Origin: Bacillota bacterium
GTDB taxonomy: Bacteria; Bacillota; Clostridia; Acetivibrionales; JAFADI01
Assembly (NCBI GenBank): GCA_023424965.1
Contig: JAFADI010000041.1
Span: forward strand, 50,265-114,264
Length of the DNA: 64,000 nucleotides
Direction: 5' to 3'
Within the stretch, counting starts at the first letter, position 1; every line of letters begins with the position of its first letter. This document shows positions 1 to 7,453 of the stretch, piece by piece. The notes below the pieces were generated by a model. It was not told the DNA's origin. It made no database searches and saw only the letters and a list, made by a program, of their open reading frames with translations. A program made the translations under genes and the position numbers.

Positions 1-1102
1 CTGTTTTGGCACTGGTCGCCCACTCAATAAATTTCCATGCAAGCTCTTTTTCTTTTACATTTTTATTGACCGCCAGAAGGTGGGTTGTCTGGGCAGCCGT
101 AACTCCCTTGGGACCTGCCGGCGGAACCGCATAGCCTATTTTCCCGGAGGATTTTGATTTCTGGGTGTCTTCATATTGCTTCACAAGGGGCGCACCGTCA
201 ATCCAGATACCTACGGTACCCTGCTGGACCGCCAGTATGATGTCCTCATAGTTGCAGGTGGTGGCACCTTTTATTCCATAATTGTTTAACAGGTCCGAAT
301 AAAATTGAACGGCTTTTACATATTCGGGAGAATTCACCGTGGGGTGAAAATCATTGGGGTAATCCTTATATACCTTTCCTCCGAAAGAATGCGTCAGCAT
401 GGGAAGGTGCCAGCCCGCTCCTCCAAAAGCTTTTGCACCACGCATGGCAAGGGGCTCCACGCCGATTGCCTTAAGCTTTTTACAGGCTTCCACCAGCTCG
501 TCCCAGGTTTTGGGAGGACCGGAAATGCCGGCTTTTTCAAAGTAGTCCTGGCGGTAGTACATGATGACTGTGGCCGAGAAAACAGGGATGCCGTAAAGAC
601 TTCCTTTATACTTGCAGGCCTCCACGGGACCGGAGATGAGGTCCTCCATGTTCAACACGCTGTCATCGGTGAGGCTTTTGTCGGCAATCAAATCATCGAT
701 TGGCCGCAGCCAGTCATTTTCAAGATATTGGGGCAAGGATTCCCCGAAAACATAATAGACGTCATGGGCACTGGAGCCCGAAGATAGTTCTATGACAATC
801 TTTTCATCAAAATTGCTTCTTCCCAGGAGGTCATAGTTCAGCTTTACATCATAACTGCTCTCAAATTGCTTTAAGTATGGCTCGATGGACTCGCAGAATG
901 TGGACGCACACAACAGGACATCCAGCGTTTTTCCTTTGAAATCAACGGGTTCTCCACTTTTGGGAGCTTCAGCCGCTTTATCCGTTTTACCGGAGGTTTC
1001 CGCCGGAGGTACCGGAGCATCCGCCTGTGTACAGGCGCTGAACAGTGTGACAAGCATACACAGGCTGATTACGGTAGAAATTATTTTCCTGAACCTTTTC
1101 AT
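1..1102 (-). CDS. ABC sugar-binding lipoprotein, 3' end outside the window
   Basis: The N-terminal 367 residues of an extracellular solute-binding protein, family 1, are visible; the rest runs off the left edge. It starts at an ATG at 1102 behind a GGGGG ribosome site. The signal peptide ends in a lipobox (LFSAC, Cys24), so it should be a membrane-anchored lipoprotein that captures oligosaccharides for an ABC importer. Family features include the low-complexity linker after Cys24, the GxxLYGIPVF segment and the MYYRQDYFEKAGI-type segment typical of carbohydrate-binding members. It lies downstream of the serine recombinase on the same strand. Whether it belongs to the mobile element or to the host sugar locus cannot be told from here. 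Its permeases, if any, are outside the window. Confidence 0.9.
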   Translation of the reverse strand, partial: MKRFRKIISTVISLCMLVTLFSACTQADAPVPPAETSGKTDKAAEAPKSGEPVDFKGKTLDVLLCASTFCESIEPYLKQFESSYDVKLNYDLLGRSNFDEKIVIELSSGSSAHDVYYVFGESLPQYLENDWLRPIDDLIADKSLTDDSVLNMEDLISGPVEACKYKGSLYGIPVFSATVIMYYRQDYFEKAGISGPPKTWDELVEACKKLKAIGVEPLAMRGAKAFGGAGWHLPMLTHSFGGKVYKDYPNDFHPTVNSPEYVKAVQFYSDLLNNYGIKGATTCNYEDIILAVQQGTVGIWIDGAPLVKQYEDTQKSKSSGKIGYAVPPAGPKGVTAAQTTHLLAVNKNVKEKELAWKFIEWATSAKT

Positions 1103-1264
1103 CTTACATCCCCCTATAATTTGATATTTGGAATTTCCACTGTCAAGTTGATTTTATCATCTTCCTTTTATCCTTCCTATCAAATTGGAGGCTGTTTTAT
1201 TTAATATTTTTGTGTTCTTTTTCCCCGGGTCAAAACCATTATTTTAGAAATCCCGCTTTTCATT

Positions 1265-2869
1265 TTAGTATTTTGGTGGTGGATATCCTTCTGGGGATTC
1301 CGACACCAGTCCATCCATATTTATTTGCATTTTGAATTCTATATTCCCGTCATGGTATATCACGACCCTGTCCAGTATTAGTTCCAGCAGCTTTCTGTCA
1401 GGGCTGCTTTCATTCAGTATCCTGTTAAAAACCTCCAGTCCGGACTTGCTGCAATCTTCAAGGTCCACCCCTTCAATTCTTTCAAAATCGCTGATGTTCT
1501 GTCTCAGTTCCTTTATTTTTTTATTCTGCCGGCTGATCAGTTCGTTGTAATTGTCCTCCAGCAGTATTCTGCTTTCGGGATCCCCTTCTGCCATAAGGTC
1601 TGCAACCTTTTGCTTCAAAAGCATTTGCAATTCCTCATTGGCATAGCGCTCATCTTTTTGAAGCTTGCGCAGCGAGTCCTTCCTCTCCTTTCTTCTGGTT
1701 TCAACCTTCAGGTTTTTCAGGCACTCTTCATGCTGTTCCTTCAGGTCCGAAAGAAACTCCTTAAAGAAAAAAAGTGCCTTGCTTTCAGGTATGGAATGCC
1801 TGACGCAACCCCGCAAGCCATACTTTGCGTACCTGGTACACTCATATCCCGGCACTTTCCCGGGGCCTTTGTCCAGGTTCCTGCCCGTCGCGGCAAAGCC
1901 GCAGTCACCGCACACTGCAAAACCGGAGAATATGTAATTGTACTTCGCACTTCCCCTGTAGTTTTCTTTTTTGCGCTTTGAATTTACTTTCTGGGCCAGC
2001 TCAAAGTCCTCTTTACGGATGACAGGTTCATGATGCCCTTCAAACACATACTGCTCCTCCTTCGGAACCTTCATTTGCTTTCCCTTCATTCTTTTGCTGT
2101 ATTTTTTATGGGTCCGCAGCACACCGATATACAGGTCGTTTTGAATAATTCTCTGTATATTGTGTGTCTGCCACCGGGTGCTGACGGCATGCTTAAAGAG
2201 CTTACCTTGTTCGCTGCGCCTGTTTTTGATATGTTGTGACGGGGTGGGAACTCCCTTCTCATTTAGAATATCGCATATTTTTTTATACCCGTTGCCCTGT
2301 AAATAAAGCTCAAATATGAGCCGGATGGCAGGCCTTACCGCCTCGTCAACAACCAGCCGGGATTTATCGGAGGGATTTTTTGTGTAGCCATAATGATTGC
2401 CCATGACAAGCTCGCCTTTTTTCTGCTTCTCTTCGAATACATCCCTGATTTTGCCGGAAGTATCCCTTATATGCTTTTCATTGTAGTAGGTTGACTGCAT
2501 CAGTTCCCCAATGTCGTCATTCTTTGAGTCAAAGCCCTTTCTGCCTTCCTTGGGCAGTATCAGCCGCTTCTCACAATCGAAAATGACTTTTTCAATAAAC
2601 AGAAGGGTTCTGGCATTGTGTCTCCCTATGCGCGAGGCGTCTTTGGCAATAATCACATCGATTTTACCTTCCTCCAGGTCCCTTTTCATTCTTGCAAATT
2701 CCGGACGTCCGAAGTCGTATCCGCTGAAATTGTCGTCGACATACATTTCCGACACGGACCAATTAAACTTCTGGGCATATTCCCTTATGATCATTTGCTG
2801 GTTTTCAATGCTGGTGTAATTTTCCCTGTCCTCATCCCTGGAGAGCCTTACGTATCCTGCAACCTTCAT
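1265..2869 (-). CDS. Large serine recombinase (site-specific integrase)
   Basis: A 534-residue large serine recombinase of the phage/transposon integrase type. The N-terminal resolvase domain (about 3-150) begins AGYVRLSRDED, with Ser10 as the expected nucleophile. It contains the SRIGRHNARTL segment. A 'Recombinase' domain follows at about 165-285. A zinc ribbon (CGDCGF then two later Cys) lies near 325-370, and a charged coiled coil fills the C terminus. The start chosen is the ATG at 2869: GGAGG lies five bases upstream inside the last codons of the small upstream gene, whose TGA stop (2871-2873) precedes this ATG by one base. This implies translational coupling. An upstream in-frame ATG at 2917 lacks such a site. 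Its 5' end points at the broken asnB fragment, as expected for an integrase gene next to its attachment site. Confidence 0.92.
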   Translation of the reverse strand: MKVAGYVRLSRDEDRENYTSIENQQMIIREYAQKFNWSVSEMYVDDNFSGYDFGRPEFARMKRDLEEGKIDVIIAKDASRIGRHNARTLLFIEKVIFDCEKRLILPKEGRKGFDSKNDDIGELMQSTYYNEKHIRDTSGKIRDVFEEKQKKGELVMGNHYGYTKNPSDKSRLVVDEAVRPAIRLIFELYLQGNGYKKICDILNEKGVPTPSQHIKNRRSEQGKLFKHAVSTRWQTHNIQRIIQNDLYIGVLRTHKKYSKRMKGKQMKVPKEEQYVFEGHHEPVIRKEDFELAQKVNSKRKKENYRGSAKYNYIFSGFAVCGDCGFAATGRNLDKGPGKVPGYECTRYAKYGLRGCVRHSIPESKALFFFKEFLSDLKEQHEECLKNLKVETRRKERKDSLRKLQKDERYANEELQMLLKQKVADLMAEGDPESRILLEDNYNELISRQNKKIKELRQNISDFERIEGVDLEDCSKSGLEVFNRILNESSPDRKLLELILDRVVIYHDGNIEFKMQINMDGLVSESPEGYPPPKY

Positions 2870-2870
2870 T

Positions 2871-3062
2871 TCAACCTCCATGGCTTTCGATGATCTGCCC
2901 CAGTGTCTTTTCAGCATCCCTCTCCCCCGAAAGGAACAGGGCTATATTTTTATACTCCTTCTTCCACTCCGGCAGCAGGTCCTTCAACTGCTCCCGCTCC
3001 TCCTCCGCCAAATACACCATCAGGCTCTTCCGGCCCTCGTAGCTCACAATCCTGGTTCTCAT
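2871..3062 (-). CDS. Small hypothetical protein coupled to the serine recombinase
   Basis: A 63-residue charged, probably helical protein starting MRTRIVSYEG. The ATG at 3062 sits behind GGCGGAG; a TTG at 3080 would add six residues. Its last codons contain the ribosome site of the recombinase, and its stop is one base from the recombinase start, so the two are co-translated. I do not recognise the family. By position it could be a recombinase accessory factor such as a recombination directionality factor, or simply a cargo gene; that is inference from context only. Confidence 0.6.
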   Translation of the reverse strand: MRTRIVSYEGRKSLMVYLAEEEREQLKDLLPEWKKEYKNIALFLSGERDAEKTLGQIIESHGG

Positions 3063-3099
3063 GGACAAACACTCCGCCAAAATGCATCTACTATAAATA

Positions 3100-3185
3100 T
3101 ATGGGGTGCGGGCTGTACACCTTTACTCCTTCTTTCCCATGAGGTGCCGGTGAATAAAAATGTCAATGAACTATGGCACTCCGGT
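3100..3185. other. Probable attachment-site junction (att) of the serine recombinase element
   Basis: Between the start of the small recombinase-linked gene (3062-3080) and the first AsnB codons (3180) the sequence changes from element to broken gene. No homology to AsnB is seen before TCCGGTGAGTGTGCC. Serine integrases join attP and attB at a two-base core, so the junction should be near 3170-3182. The exact core cannot be fixed without the other end. Confidence 0.45.
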
Positions 3186-3896
3186 GAGTGTGCCGACGAA
3201 ATATTCGGAGGCTATCCCTGGTTCCACCGGGAGGATATGCTGAATTCAAACACCTTCCCCTGGTCCCGGTTTGTGGATGAGCGGACCCGGTTCCTGTCTT
3301 CGGAAATAAAGAATGCCATCAAGGCGGAGGAATATATCGCAAGAAGGTATGGAGAAACACTGGAGGAAGTCCCCCGCCTGCCGGGAGAAAATCCGGCGGA
3401 GGCCAGAAGAAGAGAGATCTTCTACCTGAATATCGCCTGGTTCATGCAAACCCTGCTGGACCGGAAGGACCGTATGAGCATGTCCACCGGCCTGGAGGTC
3501 AGAGTTCCCTACTGCGACCACCGGCTTGCACAATATGTGTGGAATATCCCCTGGGACATGAAAGCCCTGGACGGGAGGGAAAAAGGTTTATTGAGAAAAG
3601 CGCTGGAAGGCTTGCTGCCTGACGACATTTTATGGCGGAAGAAGAGCCCCTACCCCAAAACCCACAATCCCGCTTATGAAAGGTCTGTGCGCCAATGGCT
3701 GCTGGAGATAGTGAATGACGGCAGTTCGCCGCTGCTCCAGCTCATCGATGTAAAAGCCGTAAGGACCATGCTGGAGACGGAAAGCTCCGATTACGGAAGA
3801 CCCTTCTTCGGGCAGCTTATGGCCCTTCCGCAGCTCTTTGCCTATCTCATCCAGGTGGATATCTGGCTGAGGGAGTACAAGGTAAGCATCAGGTAA
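3180..3896 (+). pseudogene. asnB: Asparagine synthetase (glutamine-hydrolysing), 3' fragment only
   Basis: About 238 codons match the C-terminal end of AsnB. They begin at the conserved SGECADEIFGGYPWFHR loop of the synthetase domain and run to the normal C terminus (FFGQLMALPQLFAYLIQV, stop 3894-3896). Missing are the whole glutaminase domain, with its catalytic N-terminal Cys, and the SGGLDSS pyrophosphate loop. Roughly 60 percent of the usual 610-630 residues is therefore absent. The frame stays open upstream, but that sequence is antisense to the recombinase region and is not AsnB. The break is abrupt, within an otherwise intact codon series, and lies about 120 bases from the recombinase module. 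This fits an element inserted into asnB. The 5' half is not in this window. Confidence 0.88.
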
Positions 3897-3915
3897 CTCC
3901 TCATGAGGCATTGTG

Positions 3916-3955
3916 CGCCCGGTAACACGCTTAAAAACAGGAGCATTACCGGGCG
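3916..3955. repeat. Hairpin after asnB fragment overlapping repeat copy 1
   Basis: CGCCCGGTAA at about 3916-3925 is complementary to TTACCGGGCG at about 3946-3955, a 10-bp perfect stem with a loop of about 20 bases. It overlaps the 44-bp direct repeat, whose own smaller hairpin (GGGCGT/ACGCCC) would compete with it. There is no T-run directly after it, so it is not a clear terminator. Confidence 0.5.
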
Positions 3956-3973
3956 TCCTATCGTTATACGCCC
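3930..3973 (+). repeat. 44-bp direct repeat, copy 1 (left of ClC gene)
   Basis: The copy begins CTTAAAAACAGGAGCATTAC and ends in GTTATACGCCC. Copy 2 at 5711-5754 differs at one position only (A to G after GCATT). The right half is an imperfect hairpin, GGGCGT, an 11-base loop, then ACGCCC. The pair brackets the ClC gene exactly. Confidence 0.85.
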
Positions 3974-4062
3974 TTCCATCCGCAGAAGAAGCCTGTCTTT
4001 CCACCGCTGGTCCTAGTGCGCAATTTTATTTGCATTTTGGACCCATTCACCTGTCACTGTGT

Positions 4063-4068
4063 TATAAT
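4063..4068 (+). promoter_or_regulatory. -10 element (TATAAT) before ClC gene
   Basis: A perfect TATAAT lies about 40 bases before the ClC start codon. The nearest -35 candidate, TTGGAC at 4037-4042, is spaced 20 bases away, longer than optimal, so the promoter is plausible but not ideal. Confidence 0.45.
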
Positions 4069-4107
4069 CATAGAAGTGCAAACAATTCCAATCGCAGGTG
4101 ATAGAAA

Positions 4108-5688
4108 ATGTCAGACAAAAGCAATACACACAATATAATTTCTCACTGGAAGAATTTCCGTCTCATTTTAATGTTTGAAGGTATTTTGGTAGGGGTTTTC
4201 TCAGGCCTGGTCGTTGTTCTTTACCGGTATGCCCTTGAAGAAATTGGACTTGTATCGGACGGTGTCTACTCTTATATCTCCCATAGCCTCCATCTGATAC
4301 CTCTGTGGTTTATTCTGCTGGCGGCAATCTCTTTTGCCGTATATCTGGTCACCCAAATCGAGCCCATGACAAAGGGCAGCGGAATCCCCCAGGTTGAAGG
4401 CCTTCTGCTCCGGCAGCTCGATATGAATTGGTGGAAAGTGATCGTGGGAAAGTTTATCGGAGGGTTTTTATCCCTGGGAGCCGGACTTTCGCTGGGCAGG
4501 GAAGGCCCGTCCATCCAGCTTGGGGCGGCGGCAGGGCAGGGCGTAAGCAAGCTTCTGAAGCGCCCCAAGATCGAGGAAAAATATCTCATTACCGGAGGAG
4601 CCAGTGCCGGACTGGCGGCTGCCTTCAACGCCCCTCTTTCCGGGGTTATCTTTGCTCTGGAGGAAGTTCACAAAAACTTTTCTCCTCTCGTTCTGCTGAC
4701 AGCCATGTCAGCCGCCCTGACGGCGGATGTGGTTTCAAAGGAATTTTTCGGAATGAAGCCCATCCTGAATTTCCGTCAACTAACCGCCATTTCCCTTAAT
4801 TACTACCTGTATATCATTATCCTGGGTGCTGTTTTAGGCGTATTGGGAGTTCTGTTCAATTTTTCCCTGCTGAAAACCCAGGAAATCTATGCGCGCATGC
4901 AATTTCTCCCCGGCTGTGTTAAAATGTTCATCCCCTTTGCAGCCGCGGGTGTCCTCGGCCTTTTCCTTCCTCAAGTACTGGGAGGGGGGAACGGCTTGAT
5001 CATGTCCCTAACCGCAAACAGTACGCCTTTTAAAATTGCTATTGCGTTGTTTGCAGTTAAGTTTGCCTTCACAATGGTGAGCTACGGTTCCGGAGCGCCC
5101 GGAGGGATATTCCTGCCCATGCTGGCCATGGGCGCATTAATCGGCAGTGCATACGGCAATGCAGTTTCACTGTTTTTTCATATGGACCCGTCACTTGTAA
5201 ACAATTTTATTGTGCTGGCAATGGCAGGCTATTTTACAGCGATTGTGCGGGCACCGATCACCGGCTGCATTCTCATTTCGGAGATGACCGGTTCGCTGAA
5301 TCATTTGTTGTCCCTGGCGGTTGTGTCCGTCGTTGCCTACACCGTGGCAGATCTTTTGCGTTCAAAGCCCATCTATGAATCACTGTTGGAGAAAATCCTC
5401 AGGAGCAAGGGGCAGAATGAATTTTCCGGCGATGAATCCACGAAAATTCTTCTGGAGGTAGTGGTCCATATGGGAACAGCCCTGGACGGAAAAAGGATCA
5501 AGGACGTCAAGTGGCCCCCCAACTGTCTCTTAGTGAGCATAAAGAGGGGCAATGAGGATATCATTCCCAAGGGGGACTCGCTGATCTGCACGGGGGATTA
5601 TTTGATTGTACTGGTTGACGAATACAATGCCCCCCATGCAAAGAAGCTGCTTTTAAACATGTCCAACAAGGTCGTTTTTGACAGATAA
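4108..5688 (+). CDS. ClC-family chloride channel/antiporter with C-terminal TrkA-C domain
   Basis: A 526-residue membrane protein of the ClC family. Signature motifs are present: GSGIPQ at about 90-95 and GREGP at about 130-134, with the gating glutamate (Glu132). Also present are the ALEEV segment carrying the proton-pathway glutamate and the KPIYE segment with the conserved tyrosine. The gating glutamate and proton-glutamate position suggest a Cl-/H+ exchanger rather than a pure channel. Residues from about 445 on form a soluble RCK_C/TrkA-C domain (ending in IVLVDEYN and following residues), common in Bacillota ClC proteins and thought to bind a regulatory ligand. The GREGP motif is the chloride form, not that of fluoride-specific CLC-F. 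An AGGTGAT ribosome site precedes the ATG. It stands alone between two copies of a 44-bp repeat. Confidence 0.93.
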   Translation: MSDKSNTHNIISHWKNFRLILMFEGILVGVFSGLVVVLYRYALEEIGLVSDGVYSYISHSLHLIPLWFILLAAISFAVYLVTQIEPMTKGSGIPQVEGLLLRQLDMNWWKVIVGKFIGGFLSLGAGLSLGREGPSIQLGAAAGQGVSKLLKRPKIEEKYLITGGASAGLAAAFNAPLSGVIFALEEVHKNFSPLVLLTAMSAALTADVVSKEFFGMKPILNFRQLTAISLNYYLYIIILGAVLGVLGVLFNFSLLKTQEIYARMQFLPGCVKMFIPFAAAGVLGLFLPQVLGGGNGLIMSLTANSTPFKIAIALFAVKFAFTMVSYGSGAPGGIFLPMLAMGALIGSAYGNAVSLFFHMDPSLVNNFIVLAMAGYFTAIVRAPITGCILISEMTGSLNHLLSLAVVSVVAYTVADLLRSKPIYESLLEKILRSKGQNEFSGDESTKILLEVVVHMGTALDGKRIKDVKWPPNCLLVSIKRGNEDIIPKGDSLICTGDYLIVLVDEYNAPHAKKLLLNMSNKVVFDR

Positions 5689-5710
5689 ATAAAAATGTCC
5701 ATGTACCACT

Positions 5711-5754
5711 CTTAAAAACAGGAGCATTGCCGGGCGTCCTATCGTTATACGCCC
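5711..5754 (+). repeat. 44-bp direct repeat, copy 2 (right of ClC gene)
   Basis: It is 43 of 44 bases identical to 3930-3973 and in the same orientation, starting 22 bases after the ClC stop. The GGGCGT/ACGCCC hairpin is retained. No third copy was noticed in the window. Confidence 0.85.
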
Positions 5755-5878
5755 CTAACTACTTTGGTATAATGCCAATAAAGCTTAAAGCGCCTGCCCT
5801 GGCCAATATACACAAAAAATTATGCAGCCCGTGTCCAATCCATATATTTAATATGGAATTCTCTAAAAAGGTACAATT

Positions 5879-5912
5879 AAGCACCAAACCGGATTTAACC
5901 GGTCTGGTGCTT
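5879..5912. terminator. Intrinsic terminator between convergent ClC and GH-A genes
   Basis: AAGCACCAAACCGG (5879-5892) pairs with CCGGTCTGGTGCTT (5899-5912) across a six-base loop, with one G-T or A-C type position. It lies between two converging genes and has AT-rich flanks, so it can serve both directions. Confidence 0.75.
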
Positions 5913-5969
5913 GTCCAATGTATATTTATTTTAGCAAATCAGGTTTACTATCATCACCCGGCTTCATTA

Positions 5970-7250
5970 TTACCAGGAACCCATCTGTACCATGTAGGCG
6001 GAAAGTGACTTGCAGTTTGGCACCGTGATGGTAGCTGTACCTCCGGATATTGTGGCAGTGCCTGAGGATACGGTATAAGCGAGTTTTTCCGTGGTGGTAT
6101 AGTCCGTTCCGTAAATTGTATAGGGCACGGAGCTTCCGGACAATCCATTAACTTTCACTGTCTGGGTATATACATCGGAATCGTAAAGGGACCCCCCAAA
6201 GATTACCTTGACGTTGTTTCCGCCGTTGCGGCATGCCATAGCCTGATTGCAGCCGGTGCTGTCGGAATTGGTGAGGGAAACGGTATTGCCCGCCATCTGT
6301 CCGTACCAGCGGTACAGGTGATACCCACCCGTCTGTTTGTTGTCGGTGCCGATCAGGTCATCCAGGTATCCGATCTTGCCCCAGGCAGCCATTCCGGCCC
6401 ATACCTTGGCTTTTTCAAACCTTGCAAGGTACTGGATCATACGTCCCGGGCGGGCCATTTCCCCCGTCTGCCTTCCATATTCATTGATGTACACTTCCCT
6501 GGCACTGATTCCGTATTTGGACTCGATGCTCCTGTAGTTGCTGTAATTGCTGTCAAAGGGGGTAGGTCCTTGAGCGCTCAATTCATGCCATGCCGTTATG
6601 TCGGGCAGACAGTTGTTGTCTTTGGCGAACTTGAAGAAAGCGTCATAGGCTGAGGCACTATAAGTACAAAAGGCAGGGCCTATGATTTTGCCGGAGGAAT
6701 CTACGGATCTCAATGCCTGATACGCTGTTTTCCAGTCATTGCAAAACTGTGTGAACTTTGACCCTGAAGGGGCATACCAGATCCAGTCCGGTTCATTGAA
6801 CAAAACATATCTGTAATAGGAACGGTCAGAACTTGCCACAACCTTCTGGGCGGTGGGCTTGATAACATTGTTCACATAGCTGGTTATACCGTTGTTCTGA
6901 TATGGCCATTCCGAATAGAAGTCCTGCATGTAGATGTCGATTCCCTTTATACCTCCCCTCTTTGCGTTTGCAGTGACCTTGAAAGCATCTCCGTCCGGAT
7001 GCTGTGCACCGTCCGGAGCCATCTGCCCCGCATATCCGGGATGGTATACCCCTGAAATATCAGAGGATTTTGGCTGTGTGTCGCTGGATAGTCCATAAAG
7101 CCAACCAATACCGCCATATTTGATGGCTCCTGTGCTTGTTCCCGCATCGACCGTAGTGGTATAGGACGGGGCTGCAAAAGCTCCCGTCGGCAGAACCAGT
7201 GCCACTGCCAGTACGAGTGCGATCATGCTTGCAATTCTCTTTTTAATCAT
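5970..7250 (-). CDS. Secreted GH-A clan (GH39-like) glycoside hydrolase, paralog 1
   Basis: A 426-residue secreted enzyme and the shortest of four paralogs here. Signal peptide 1-26 (ends AFA). The (beta/alpha)8 catalytic domain spans about 30-325, starting with the family block YGGIGWLYGL. The clan GH-A pattern is clear: NEPDWIWY with Glu153 as likely acid/base, WHEL at 221-224, and YINEYG with Glu257 as likely nucleophile. A beta-rich domain of about 100 residues closes the protein, as in paralog 3. The ribosome site AGGAGG precedes the ATG ideally. I place it near GH39 by motif layout; the exact family and substrate are unknown. It is transcribed alone, divergent from a parvulin-type foldase gene that could assist its folding outside the cell. 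Confidence 0.8.
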   Translation of the reverse strand: MIKKRIASMIALVLAVALVLPTGAFAAPSYTTTVDAGTSTGAIKYGGIGWLYGLSSDTQPKSSDISGVYHPGYAGQMAPDGAQHPDGDAFKVTANAKRGGIKGIDIYMQDFYSEWPYQNNGITSYVNNVIKPTAQKVVASSDRSYYRYVLFNEPDWIWYAPSGSKFTQFCNDWKTAYQALRSVDSSGKIIGPAFCTYSASAYDAFFKFAKDNNCLPDITAWHELSAQGPTPFDSNYSNYRSIESKYGISAREVYINEYGRQTGEMARPGRMIQYLARFEKAKVWAGMAAWGKIGYLDDLIGTDNKQTGGYHLYRWYGQMAGNTVSLTNSDSTGCNQAMACRNGGNNVKVIFGGSLYDSDVYTQTVKVNGLSGSSVPYTIYGTDYTTTEKLAYTVSSGTATISGGTATITVPNCKSLSAYMVQMGSW

Positions 7251-7306
7251 ACTTTACCTCCTGTAAAATAAGTTTTGTTTTGCATACAGTTTTTACCTGT
7301 GAGATT

Positions 7307-7312
7307 ATTATA
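7307..7312 (-). promoter_or_regulatory. -10 element (TATAAT) of the GH-A paralog 1 gene
   Basis: TATAAT on the minus strand, about 57 bases before the start codon. The hexamer 17 bases upstream is a poor -35 match, which suggests an activator-dependent promoter. The 203-base divergent spacer 7251-7453 also has a TATACT at 7418-7423 facing the foldase gene. Confidence 0.4.
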
Positions 7313-7453
7313 AAACCAAATGCATTTTTTCGTGAGGGGACAAAGTTAAGAATAATGTCGAAAATACTCACACCTTTTGCTGTGCTAATTGATTATGTGG
7401 ATAATGAACAGTAAAATTATACTTACTACAATAATTTAAGCGGGGTCATATCG

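Noticed and set aside
2880..3179. N-terminal extension of the asnB fragment
   Set aside because: The frame is open by chance through sequence antisense to the recombinase-linked genes; it shows no AsnB similarity and no suitable start.
3897..4107. Fluoride riboswitch before the ClC gene
   Set aside because: The hairpins do not fit the fluoride aptamer consensus, and the protein has the chloride-type GREGP motif.
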